Shown here in pieces: positions 1 through 5,800 of a DNA stretch of 5,800 nucleotides (position 1 is the first letter of the stretch; each line of letters opens with the position of its first letter). Below the pieces are notes generated by a model. That model was not told the origin of the DNA. It did no database searches and saw only the letters and a program-made list of their open reading frames with translations. The translations under genes were made by a program, and so were the position numbers. Origin of the DNA: Clostridia bacterium (GTDB lineage Bacteria; Bacillota; Clostridia; Oscillospirales; CAG-272); the NCBI GenBank assembly GCA_017452335.1, contig JAFTMP010000133.1, forward strand, positions 1 through 5,800. Direction: 5' to 3'.

Positions 1-2
1 AA

Positions 3-50
3 TTTTTATCTGCCATTGAAGAGCAGTTGCCCAAAACAGAGGATCAGTGA
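3..50 (+). CDS. 3' end of upstream gene, possibly TrmK (tRNA adenine-N1 methyltransferase), partial
   Basis: Frame 3 is open from the window edge and reads FLSAIEEQLPKTEDQ, then stops at TGA 48-50. That TGA shares its last base with the ATG of the next gene (TGATG), the usual sign of translational coupling within an operon. The residues seen are too few to identify a family. The suggestion of TrmK is purely contextual: in many Firmicutes, including Bacillus subtilis (sigA-yqfN-yqfO), trmK lies immediately before the Nif3-family gene. A glutamate-rich, helix-like C-terminus would fit but proves nothing. Frame 1 is also open over these bases, so even the reading frame rests on the stop/start overlap. 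Confidence 0.45.
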   Translation, partial: FLSAIEEQLPKTEDQ

Positions 51-817
51 TGAAACATATTGAGCTTTATGAAAAATTAAATGCGCGCTATTCCCCGTCC
101 CTATCCTGTCCGTGGGATCACGATGGGATCATGGTGATGAAAAACGGAGAACAGCAGGTCAAAAAGGTGCTCATTGCCCTTGATTGCTCCAATGAAGCGG
201 TGAAAAAGGCGCTTCTGGGGGGATATGACGTGATCCTCACTCACCATCCCCTGCTTTTTAAGGGACTTTCCGCACTGGTACCCGATAATCCCCTTTCCGC
301 CCGCGCCCTGCTTCTTTACGAAAAGGGCATTTCGGTCTTTTCCTTCCACACAAGGCTTGACTGTGCCGAAGGCGGGGTCAATGACCGCCTTTGTGCCCTT
401 TTGGGGCTTCAAAACTGCACATCCTTTGACGTTGAAGGACTGCCCATGGGCAGAATGGGTAAATTTGAGGAGCCCATGGACGGCAGAGCCCTTGCCGCAC
501 TATTAAAAGAAAAGCTGGGGTGCACCGCCATCAGCGCAGGGTGTCCCGACAAGAAGATCAAAAAGCTGGCGGTTCTTGGCGGCTCGGGGGGCGAGGAATG
601 GAAGAGCGTGCGTGCTCTGGGCGCCGATGGGTCTTTAACCGGCGAAGCCAAATATCATGACCAGTGCGATGCCGCCGAGGCAGGGCTTTGCATGCTGGTG
701 GCAGGACATGACTACACAGAAAAGCCCGTTTGCGTGTCTCTGTTGCAGGAGCTTGGAACGATCTGCCCCGACGTGCAGGCAGATGTTTTTGAAAAAGGGT
801 GTCTGCATACGCTGTAA
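50..817 (+). CDS. Nif3-like dinuclear metal centre hexameric protein (DUF34/NIF3 family)
   Basis: This 255-residue protein belongs to the NIF3/YbgI/YqfO family, often annotated as 'GTP cyclohydrolase 1 type 2 homolog'. Members bind two metal ions per subunit and form toroidal hexamers; their substrate is not settled, so no reaction is claimed here. Visible motifs, numbered from ATG 50: the N-terminal WDHDG (22-26, usually WDNVG), the metal ligands in LTHHPLLF (His65, His66), FHTRLD (His101, Asp105), GGVND (109-113), GGSGG, and the C-terminal GHDYTE (His220, Glu224). All expected ligands are present. The length matches the short form without the PII-like insert found in B. subtilis YqfO. ATG 50 is chosen over GTG 47 because AGAGGA (38-43) then lies 6 bases upstream and the ATG overlaps the previous stop codon. 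It is probably cotranscribed with the upstream gene. Identification of the family is secure; the function is not. Confidence 0.93.
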   Translation: MKHIELYEKLNARYSPSLSCPWDHDGIMVMKNGEQQVKKVLIALDCSNEAVKKALLGGYDVILTHHPLLFKGLSALVPDNPLSARALLLYEKGISVFSFHTRLDCAEGGVNDRLCALLGLQNCTSFDVEGLPMGRMGKFEEPMDGRALAALLKEKLGCTAISAGCPDKKIKKLAVLGGSGGEEWKSVRALGADGSLTGEAKYHDQCDAAEAGLCMLVAGHDYTEKPVCVSLLQELGTICPDVQADVFEKGCLHTL

Positions 818-842
818 AGACAGATTTTTCATCTCTTACAGC
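811..842 (+). repeat. Inverted repeat (imperfect hairpin) over the nif3 stop codon
   Basis: GCTGTAA (811-817) is exactly complementary to TTACAGC (836-842). Inside this, AGAT (822-825) can pair with ATCT (831-834), giving an interrupted hairpin that contains the stop codon TAA 815-817. No run of T follows it on the plus strand, so it is not a standard intrinsic terminator. It may protect the 3' end of the mRNA or be chance. Confidence 0.4.
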
Positions 843-862
843 TTCGGGACGCAAAAAAACTA

Positions 863-891
863 TTTACAAAAAGAAAAAAATATAGTATACT
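863..891 (+). promoter_or_regulatory. Sigma-A (sigma-70 type) promoter of prfB
   Basis: A -35 box TTTACA (863-868; consensus TTGACA) is separated by exactly 17 bases from a -10 box TATACT (886-891; consensus TATAAT). Each box matches five of six positions and the spacer is A-rich. Transcription would begin near 898, leaving a leader of about 62 bases before prfB. No riboswitch or attenuator structure is apparent in that leader. It is the best promoter visible in the window and suggests that prfB is transcribed independently of the nif3 gene. Confidence 0.8.
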
Positions 892-947
892 GTTAGCGAA
901 AAGTTTATAGATTTAGATATAGTGAGTAAGAACTATAAGTAAAAAGC

Positions 948-953
948 GGAGGA
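948..953 (+). promoter_or_regulatory. Ribosome binding site deciding the TTG start of prfB
   Basis: GGAGGA lies 7 bases before TTG 961, an ideal distance. The reading frame has a stop at TAA 940-942 and contains no ATG or GTG between that stop and 961, so this Shine-Dalgarno fixes the start at the TTG. Confidence 0.8.
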
Positions 954-960
954 CACTTCA

Positions 961-2064
961 TTGATTATACAGTTGGATGAAGCAAAGCGCACCTTAAAGG
1001 ACTTGGAGCCCGAGCTTGTTGAGCTGGGCGATGCGCTGAAAATTGAAAAGCTGCGAGTCAGAGCAGAGGAGCTTGACGAGCAGACCATGATGCCCGACTT
1101 CTGGAATGACCAGACCAACTCGGGAACAATTTTAAGAGAAGTAAAGCAGTTAAAGGACAAGATCGCCGAATACGACGAGTTGATGGCAAAGCATGCCGAC
1201 ACCATGGAGCTCACCGAGCTTGCCATTGAAGAGGAGGACGAATCCTTCCTTGAAGAAATTCTGCAGGCTGTGGAGGACATCAAGGCAAAGGAAGAAAAAA
1301 TGCGTATTGCAGTCCTTCTTTCGGGCGAATACGATGCCAACAACGCCATCCTTTCCTTCCACCCCGGTGCGGGCGGCACCGAGGCGCAGGACTGGGCGCT
1401 GATGCTCTACCGTATGTACACCAGATGGGGTGAGAAGAACGGCTTTAACGTGAAGCTCATCGACTGGCTGGACGGTGAAGAAGCGGGGTTAAAATCTGCC
1501 ACCATTATGGTGGAGGGCATGAATGCCTACGGATTTTTGAAGAGTGAAAACGGAGTGCACCGTTTGGTGCGCGTTTCGCCCTTCGACTCCTCGGGCAGAC
1601 GCCACACCTCCTTTGCATCGGTGGAGGTCATGCCCGAATTTAACGACGACGGCACCATTGAGATCGCAGAAGAGGATTTAGAGATCACCACCCACAAGTC
1701 CTCGGGCGCGGGCGGTCAGCACATCAACAAAACAGAGTCTGCGGTAAGAGTATTGCACATCCCCACGGGCATCGTGGTGGGCTGTCAGACCGAGCGAAGC
1801 CAGCTTCAAAACAAGGAAACCGCCATCAAGATGTTAAAGAGCAAATTGATGGAGATCAAGATGCGCGAGCAACTGGAGCGCATTGAGGATATTCAGGGCA
1901 CCAAAGCCAACATCGAATGGGGCTCTCAGATCCGCTCTTACGTGTTTATGCCCTATACCCTGGCAAAGGACACCCGCACGGGCTATGAAGAAGTGAACAT
2001 TTCCTCTGTAATGGACGGAAACATTGACGGATTCATCAACGCATATTTAAAAATGAACGCCTAA
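961..2064 (+). CDS. prfB: Peptide chain release factor 2 (RF2)
   Basis: A 367-residue class I release factor that acts in the ribosomal A site, recognising UGA and UAA and triggering hydrolysis of peptidyl-tRNA. The codon-recognition tripeptide is SPF (206-208), which is specific to RF2; RF1 carries PxT. The catalytic loop is SSGAGGQH with GGQ at 251-253, one residue off the Escherichia coli positions (250-252). The residue matching E. coli Thr246 is Ser247. The N-terminal helical domain covers about residues 1-110 and the C-terminal GWGSQIRSYV-type signature is present (WGSQIRSYVF). Start is TTG with a strong GGAGGA 7 bases upstream. Most bacterial prfB genes have an in-frame UGA near codon 26 with a CUU-UGA shift site; here that place reads GCG CTG AAA (1033-1041), with no stop and no shift, so the gene is one continuous frame. 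It is transcribed from the promoter at 863-891 and followed after 21 bases by a small membrane-protein gene. Confidence 0.97.
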   Translation: MIIQLDEAKRTLKDLEPELVELGDALKIEKLRVRAEELDEQTMMPDFWNDQTNSGTILREVKQLKDKIAEYDELMAKHADTMELTELAIEEEDESFLEEILQAVEDIKAKEEKMRIAVLLSGEYDANNAILSFHPGAGGTEAQDWALMLYRMYTRWGEKNGFNVKLIDWLDGEEAGLKSATIMVEGMNAYGFLKSENGVHRLVRVSPFDSSGRRHTSFASVEVMPEFNDDGTIEIAEEDLEITTHKSSGAGGQHINKTESAVRVLHIPTGIVVGCQTERSQLQNKETAIKMLKSKLMEIKMREQLERIEDIQGTKANIEWGSQIRSYVFMPYTLAKDTRTGYEEVNISSVMDGNIDGFINAYLKMNA

Positions 2065-2085
2065 ACAGGCAGAAAGGGATTTGTT

Positions 2086-2385
2086 ATGAAAAAGCTGAAA
2101 ACCTTGAAAATGGAACTGCACCACATCATCACCCTCGTCTCCGCCCTCGGCATGCTGGGCTCCTTCATTTGGGCACTGTTTGACGATAAGAGAAAGGCAG
2201 GTCAGATCGCACTGTTCGGCACCTCCTGTGTAGGTCTGCTGGCGGGCCTTGGCATGCAGGCAGGCATTATCCCCAAGCCCTGCAAAAAGCTGGAGGTAGA
2301 GCTGGAGCCCGAGGAAGAGGACGCATGCGAAGCGGACGAGGACTGCGATTTCTGCGACACCACCGTTATTGAACTTGAAGACTGA
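2086..2385 (+). CDS. Small two-helix membrane protein with acidic cysteine-bearing tail, function unknown
   Basis: I do not recognise a family for this 99-residue protein. It starts at ATG 2086 with AAAGGG (2073-2078) 7 bases upstream, 21 bases behind prfB, and is very probably cotranscribed with it. A basic N-terminus (MKKLKTLK) is followed by two predicted membrane helices, about residues 13-32 and 39-62, joined by a short charged turn (DDKRK, 33-37). The rest (63-99) is a soluble tail, first basic (PKPCKK), then strongly acidic, with cysteines at 66, 81, 87 and 90; the last two form a CDFC (CxxC) motif. This could be a metal or redox site, or chance in a low-complexity tail. The clear start signal, sensible codon use and the terminator directly behind it argue that the gene is real. 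Nothing visible links its function to RF2. Confidence 0.8.
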   Translation: MKKLKTLKMELHHIITLVSALGMLGSFIWALFDDKRKAGQIALFGTSCVGLLAGLGMQAGIIPKPCKKLEVELEPEEEDACEADEDCDFCDTTVIELED

Positions 2386-2412
2386 TTGATCGTCTTTTAA
2401 AAACCAACAACC

Positions 2413-2454
2413 AAAGCGGATCGAAGACGACACCTGCCTTCGATCCGCTTTTTT
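2413..2454 (+). terminator. Intrinsic terminator of the prfB operon
   Basis: AAAGCGGATCGAAG (2413-2426) pairs perfectly over 14 bases with CTTCGATCCGCTTT (2438-2451) around an 11-base loop. Six T residues (2449-2454) follow the GC-rich part of the stem. It lies 27 bases behind the stop of the small membrane-protein gene and 40 bases before the large secreted-protein gene, separating two transcription units. Confidence 0.92.
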
Positions 2455-2494
2455 AAACAAAACCCTCTAAATAAGGAAAGCTTTAAAAGAAGCG

Positions 2495-5400
2495 ATGGTT
2501 CAAGCCATGAAAAAACGAATTTTATCTTCCATTTTACTGCTGCTTCTCCTCCTTCCCTTGATTCCCGCGGGTGCACTGCCCTCCTTTGGCGCAGATTTTC
2601 AGCTCACCCGCTATTTTTCGGGTGACACCTCCGACTGGGAGACTTGGGGCGGCACCACCAGCTTGGTGCTGGATGCCCGTGGCGTAGATGCCAACGCCAT
2701 TGCCGAGGATATCAGCACGGGAAAAGGAGCTTACCGCTGGTATCTCTCCTTTAATGAGCAGGACGAACTGCGCATTGACCCGGCAACCTACGTGCTTCAC
2801 TCGCAAAACCGCATCACCCTGCGTTTTCCCACCTACACCTGCGGTTTTGTCCCCTCCTACAACCCCGCAGGGGGCTCGGACAACGGAATTTACTACGATT
2901 TGGACGTGCGGGTGGAAAATACCGACGGAAACACTGTCTACACCGCCTCGGTAAAGGATTTACACAACACCCTCACCGATCCCGTGATCGCAGGCGTGCA
3001 AACCATGGACGGCTCTTGGAAGGAGCCGGGCTTTGCAAACACCATGCCCGACGGCAAGAAAAGCACCTGTCTGCTTTTTACCATTAAGGACAGCGCCGCC
3101 TCTTCCCTTTTTGAAAAAAGAGGGGAATACACCTGGCGGCTGACCTATGAAAACCAAAAGGGCAGATGGCAACAGACCCTTTCGCCCTCCGCCTTTGACG
3201 GCACCACCCTCTTTTATTTTGAGACCTGTCTGGGTGCGCCCTCCTTCATTCCCGAAAAGGACGAGCGGTACTTTGTTTCGCTGGAGCTTTTGCAAAACGG
3301 AACGCTGACCCACTTTGCGGGGGGCACCATTTACGGCTATCAAATGACCGAGGATGCGGTATTTGACGACACCTCCTACAAGATCACCTGGGTGGTGGAC
3401 GGCAAGGAAACAGTGAGCACCGCGTACAAGGGTGCCCTGCCCTACTACCCCGGCGGCACCCCCGAAAAAAAGCATACCGACAAGGACAAGCACTATGAAT
3501 TTATAGGCTGGACGCCCGAAATACAACCCGCCACAGGCGATGCCCGCTATACCGCGCGCTTCAAAGAGATCAAAAATACCTATACCGTCACCTTTCAGGT
3601 GGGGGAAAAGGAGGTCAGCGCTCTTTACGAAAGCGGACAGATGCCCACCTATCCCTACACCTTTGAAGAGGAGCTTGGGGGCAGTGTGACCCTATTTGAA
3701 GGCTTTGACAAGCCTGTGGAAGCGGCAAGCGGGAACATCGTTTATAGCGCTTGCCTAAAAGAGGGCGCGGCGCGGGCAGACTACGCCCTGCTCACCCTTT
3801 CAAGAGGGCTTTGCGCTGACGGAGGCACGGTGCGCCTTGCCCTACGCTGTGAGGATCCCATATCCTCCTTTGAAGGGCTTTTGGTCTACGATCAAAGCCT
3901 GTATAGCCTTGAAAAGGTGGAATTTGCAAAGGGCGTCAGCGGAAAAACAGAGGGCTCCCGCCTTGCCCTTTCCTGCCAAAAGCCTCTTGACGACAGCCTT
4001 TTGGCAACCTTTGTCTTTAAAAGCATTTCCGAAAAGGGCTGTTGCGCCGTGGATCTGCTTCCCCTCAAGAACGGAATCGTGGTGCGCTCGGGATATTTGC
4101 AAACCGTGGACGCGCTTCCCTGCGACAGTGATGAGGGCAAGGATCTGACCGACAAGGATCTGCAGGCACTTTCCGATACGCTGAGCAAAAAAACGCCCAA
4201 ATTTGACGATTGCTACCCCGACGGCGTGGTGTCCATTAAGGATCTGACCGTTTTGGGGCGTTACCTTGAAGGATACCCCACCAACCTTTATCAAAACAGC
4301 GACAGCACCGCCGTGCACTACAAAGACGGTGCAGGCGGCAAGGCGGCAGGCAAGACCGATCAAAAGATCGTCCCCGGTAAACGGGGAGAAACGGTGCATG
4401 CGGTGAGCCACAGTAACTGCTACACCTTCCTTGGCTGGAGCGACGGCTACGGCGCCCCCTCCCGCAGTGATACGGGGCTTTTGCAAGAGCAGTCCTTTAC
4501 GGTACAGTACGCCAAGACCGTTCCTGCGCTGACGATACCTGCACTGCACATCAACACAGGCGGAAAAGCCATCACCTCCACCGCCGACTATATTTCTGCC
4601 AAGGTTGCCACCGAAAACTGTGACGATGCCTACATATTAAAAAATATAAACGCGGAGATCCGCGGCAGAGGAAACAGCTCCTGGAGCTTTGAGCGCCCCT
4701 CCTATAAATTGAGACTGCGGGAAAAGGAGCATCTGCTGGGGCTGGGCAACGGGGCAGAGCGGGACTGGGTCCTGCTGACCACCTACTCCGATAAGTCCCT
4801 TCTTCGTAATTACAGCATGTTCCGCTTGGGACAGCTTCTCTCGGGCGTGGAATATTCCCCCGATTGCATGTTCATCGAGCTGTATCTTAACGGCAATTAC
4901 CGCGGTGTGTATCTGCTGTGCGGACAGGTTGAGGTAAGCAGTGCGCGCCTGAAGTTAAATGACGAAGTCGAAGGGACCGACAAGGATTATCTCATTGAAC
5001 TGGATTCCCGCGCAGGCGGGGACAGCACGCCCCTTGGATATTTCACCATCCCCAACGGACAACAGCCCTTCACCATCAAGAGCACGGTCAATTCCGCCGC
5101 TGAGCGCAATTTCATCCGCAAAGAGGTCTCGAAATTAAATAATGCCCTGCGGGCGGGAGATAAGGAGCAGATCGAAAAGCTGTGCGACATCGACTCGCTG
5201 GTGGACAATTACATCCTGCAGGAGCTAAGCCACAACAGAGACGTGGGCTTTGCCAGCTTCTTTTTCTACCGCAAGGACGGTGTTTTCCATTTCGGTCCCC
5301 CCTGGGATTTTGACTTGGCTCTGGGCAATGACCGAGAATACCCCAACGCCTTAAACGAGATCTACAGCGAAGGAAGCAGGGGAAATGCCTGGTTTGCCGC

Positions 5401-5674
5401 GCTTTATGAGCAAAAATGGTTTAGAAATCTGGTAAAAGCCCGCATGGCGGAAATCGACCCCCTCATACGCACCATGCTGGGTGAGATCGAAATGATGGGC
5501 GTTGCCCTTGAAGAAGCGGCAGGGCGCACCTATACCGCCTTCCCTGTTTTGGGAAGCCACATCTTCCTTGAGCCCTCCATCACTGCGGCATACAAGACCT
5601 ATCCCCCTCATGTGGATTATCTTGCAAGCTGGATCGAACAGCGCTGGACGTTTTTAAAAAAGGCCATTCGATAG
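2495..5674 (+). CDS. Secreted multidomain CotH-family kinase protein with InlB-like repeats and cohesin-like/dockerin-like modules
   Basis: This 1059-residue exported protein has the following order. Signal peptide about 1-33 (KKR, then a leucine-rich core, with possible cleavage after SFGA). Residues 34-290 are an unrecognised, probably beta-rich region. Residues 295-356 and 361-422 are InlB-type repeats (YKITWVVDG...FIGWTPE...YTARF; YTVTFQVGE). Residues 430-530 resemble a cohesin (GGTVRLALRCED, FEGLLVYDQSLYSLEKVEF, LLATFVFKSI). Residues 544-592 are dockerin-like, with two EF-hand-type loops, Asp544-Asp555 and Asp572-Asp583, the second followed by LTVLGRYLEGY. Residues 608-674 are a third, divergent repeat (TFLGWSDG). 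Residues 678-1055 are CotH, with IRGRGNSSW (722-730), LYLNGNYRGVYLL, HNRD (Asp916) and GPPWDFD (Asp938, Asp940). CotH proteins are atypical protein kinases, and B. subtilis CotH phosphorylates spore-coat proteins; the substrate here is unknown. No LPXTG or C-terminal membrane helix is present, so the protein is released or held through its modules. ATG 2507 (MKKRIL) is an equally likely start, since neither start has a well-spaced Shine-Dalgarno. Confidence 0.92.
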   Translation: MVQAMKKRILSSILLLLLLLPLIPAGALPSFGADFQLTRYFSGDTSDWETWGGTTSLVLDARGVDANAIAEDISTGKGAYRWYLSFNEQDELRIDPATYVLHSQNRITLRFPTYTCGFVPSYNPAGGSDNGIYYDLDVRVENTDGNTVYTASVKDLHNTLTDPVIAGVQTMDGSWKEPGFANTMPDGKKSTCLLFTIKDSAASSLFEKRGEYTWRLTYENQKGRWQQTLSPSAFDGTTLFYFETCLGAPSFIPEKDERYFVSLELLQNGTLTHFAGGTIYGYQMTEDAVFDDTSYKITWVVDGKETVSTAYKGALPYYPGGTPEKKHTDKDKHYEFIGWTPEIQPATGDARYTARFKEIKNTYTVTFQVGEKEVSALYESGQMPTYPYTFEEELGGSVTLFEGFDKPVEAASGNIVYSACLKEGAARADYALLTLSRGLCADGGTVRLALRCEDPISSFEGLLVYDQSLYSLEKVEFAKGVSGKTEGSRLALSCQKPLDDSLLATFVFKSISEKGCCAVDLLPLKNGIVVRSGYLQTVDALPCDSDEGKDLTDKDLQALSDTLSKKTPKFDDCYPDGVVSIKDLTVLGRYLEGYPTNLYQNSDSTAVHYKDGAGGKAAGKTDQKIVPGKRGETVHAVSHSNCYTFLGWSDGYGAPSRSDTGLLQEQSFTVQYAKTVPALTIPALHINTGGKAITSTADYISAKVATENCDDAYILKNINAEIRGRGNSSWSFERPSYKLRLREKEHLLGLGNGAERDWVLLTTYSDKSLLRNYSMFRLGQLLSGVEYSPDCMFIELYLNGNYRGVYLLCGQVEVSSARLKLNDEVEGTDKDYLIELDSRAGGDSTPLGYFTIPNGQQPFTIKSTVNSAAERNFIRKEVSKLNNALRAGDKEQIEKLCDIDSLVDNYILQELSHNRDVGFASFFFYRKDGVFHFGPPWDFDLALGNDREYPNALNEIYSEGSRGNAWFAALYEQKWFRNLVKARMAEIDPLIRTMLGEIEMMGVALEEAAGRTYTAFPVLGSHIFLEPSITAAYKTYPPHVDYLASWIEQRWTFLKKAIR

Positions 5675-5688
5675 ACTTATAAAAAAAC

Positions 5689-5722
5689 AGGTGTCTCAAA
5701 TGCAACCGCATTTGAGACACCT
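5689..5722. terminator. Bidirectional intrinsic terminator between convergent genes
   Basis: AGGTGTCTCAAATGC (5689-5703) pairs perfectly over 15 bases with GCATTTGAGACACCT (5708-5722) around the loop AACC. On the plus strand it is followed by TTGTTTTAT and ends the CotH-protein transcript, whose stop codon is 14 bases upstream. On the minus strand it is followed by seven U (the A run 5681-5687) and ends the YebC-family gene, whose stop lies at 5738-5740. The minus-strand tract is uninterrupted and so looks the stronger of the two. Confidence 0.93.
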
Positions 5723-5737
5723 TGTTTTATATCATTT

Positions 5738-5800
5738 TTATTCGTCGCAGTTTTCCCAGTTGTGGTATACCTCGGTCACGTCGTCATCGTCCTCCAGGTA
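5738..5800 (-). CDS. yebC: YebC/PmpR (TACO1) family protein, C-terminal fragment
   Basis: Read on the minus strand from the window edge, the last 20 codons give YLEDDDDVTEVYHNWENCDE, then TAA (complement of 5738-5740). The pattern LEDxDDVxxVYHN is the characteristic C-terminus of the YebC/PmpR/TACO1 family, conserved in nearly all bacteria. The family was long annotated as transcriptional regulators, and more recently members have been implicated in translation of difficult sequences such as polyproline stretches. Only the end of the gene is inside the window, so its start, length and regulation cannot be judged. It converges on the CotH-protein gene and shares the terminator at 5689-5722. 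Confidence 0.85.
   Translation of the reverse strand, partial: YLEDDDDVTEVYHNWENCDE

Noticed and set aside
903..940. Weak pairing TTATAG (905-910) with CTATAA (933-938) in the prfB leader
   Set aside because: Six A/T-rich pairs with a 22-base loop are expected by chance in such A/T-rich sequence, and no riboswitch core is recognisable.
922..942. Possible leader peptide GTG-AGT-AAG-AAC-TAT-AAG-TAA before prfB
   Set aside because: There is no Shine-Dalgarno before the GTG, no codon pattern suggesting attenuation, and no terminator hairpin in the leader.
2390..2430. TCGTCTT (2390-2396) could pair with AAGACGA (2424-2430) as an antiterminator
   Set aside because: Seven pairs cannot compete with the perfect 14-base terminator stem, and only three bases of that stem would be displaced. 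Probably chance.
2960..3526. Open frame of 188 codons on the minus strand opposite the N-terminal half of the secreted protein
   Set aside because: Same reasoning: fully antisense to a convincing gene, with no start signals and no known domain.
3842..4549. Open frame of 235 codons on the minus strand inside the large secreted-protein gene
   Set aside because: It lies wholly opposite a gene with clear domains, has no evident ribosome binding site, and its translation shows no recognisable motif. It is a shadow of the coding strand's codon bias.
2495..5674. Reading the CotH protein as a spore-coat gene
   Set aside because: It has a signal peptide and adhesin or cellulosome-like modules, with no spore-coat genes nearby. 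The kinase family name alone does not support a role in sporulation.

Overview
The window looks like chromosomal DNA of a Gram-positive anaerobe of the class Clostridia, probably an Oscillospiraceae/Ruminococcaceae-type gut or rumen bacterium. This is inferred from four things: a trmK-tail/nif3 gene pair of the kind found behind sigA in Firmicutes, GGAGG-type ribosome binding sites, roughly balanced base composition by eye, and a large secreted protein that combines InlB-like repeats, a cohesin-like module, a dockerin-like module and a CotH kinase domain. No mobile element, CRISPR array, tRNA or rRNA is visible.

Layout. Bases 1-50 hold the last codons of an upstream gene, possibly trmK, whose TGA overlaps the ATG of a Nif3-family gene (50-817). 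A 143-base gap carries a near-consensus vegetative promoter (TTTACA, 17 bases, TATACT) and a strong Shine-Dalgarno. It drives prfB (961-2064), peptide chain release factor 2, which starts at TTG and reads straight through the place where most bacteria have a programmed +1 frameshift. Twenty-one bases later comes a small gene for a two-helix membrane protein with an acidic, cysteine-bearing tail (2086-2385), and a strong intrinsic terminator closes this unit (2413-2454).

A single large gene (2495-5674, 1059 residues) follows. It encodes an exported multidomain protein: signal peptide, an N-terminal region of about 260 residues that I do not recognise, two InlB-type beta repeats, a cohesin-like beta sandwich, a dockerin-like pair of EF-hand loops, a third divergent InlB-type repeat, and a complete CotH-family atypical kinase domain at the C-terminus. 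It ends at a hairpin terminator that works in both directions, because the gene on its right, a YebC/PmpR-family gene of which only the last 20 codons are inside the window, converges on it.

Functionally the left part is housekeeping (a tRNA-modification/metal-protein pair, then translation termination). The right part is an accessory surface or secreted protein. The most interesting object is the secreted CotH protein. Its kinase motifs appear intact, and its cohesin-like and dockerin-like modules lie side by side in one chain, which raises the question of self-association or of attachment to a cellulosome-like complex.
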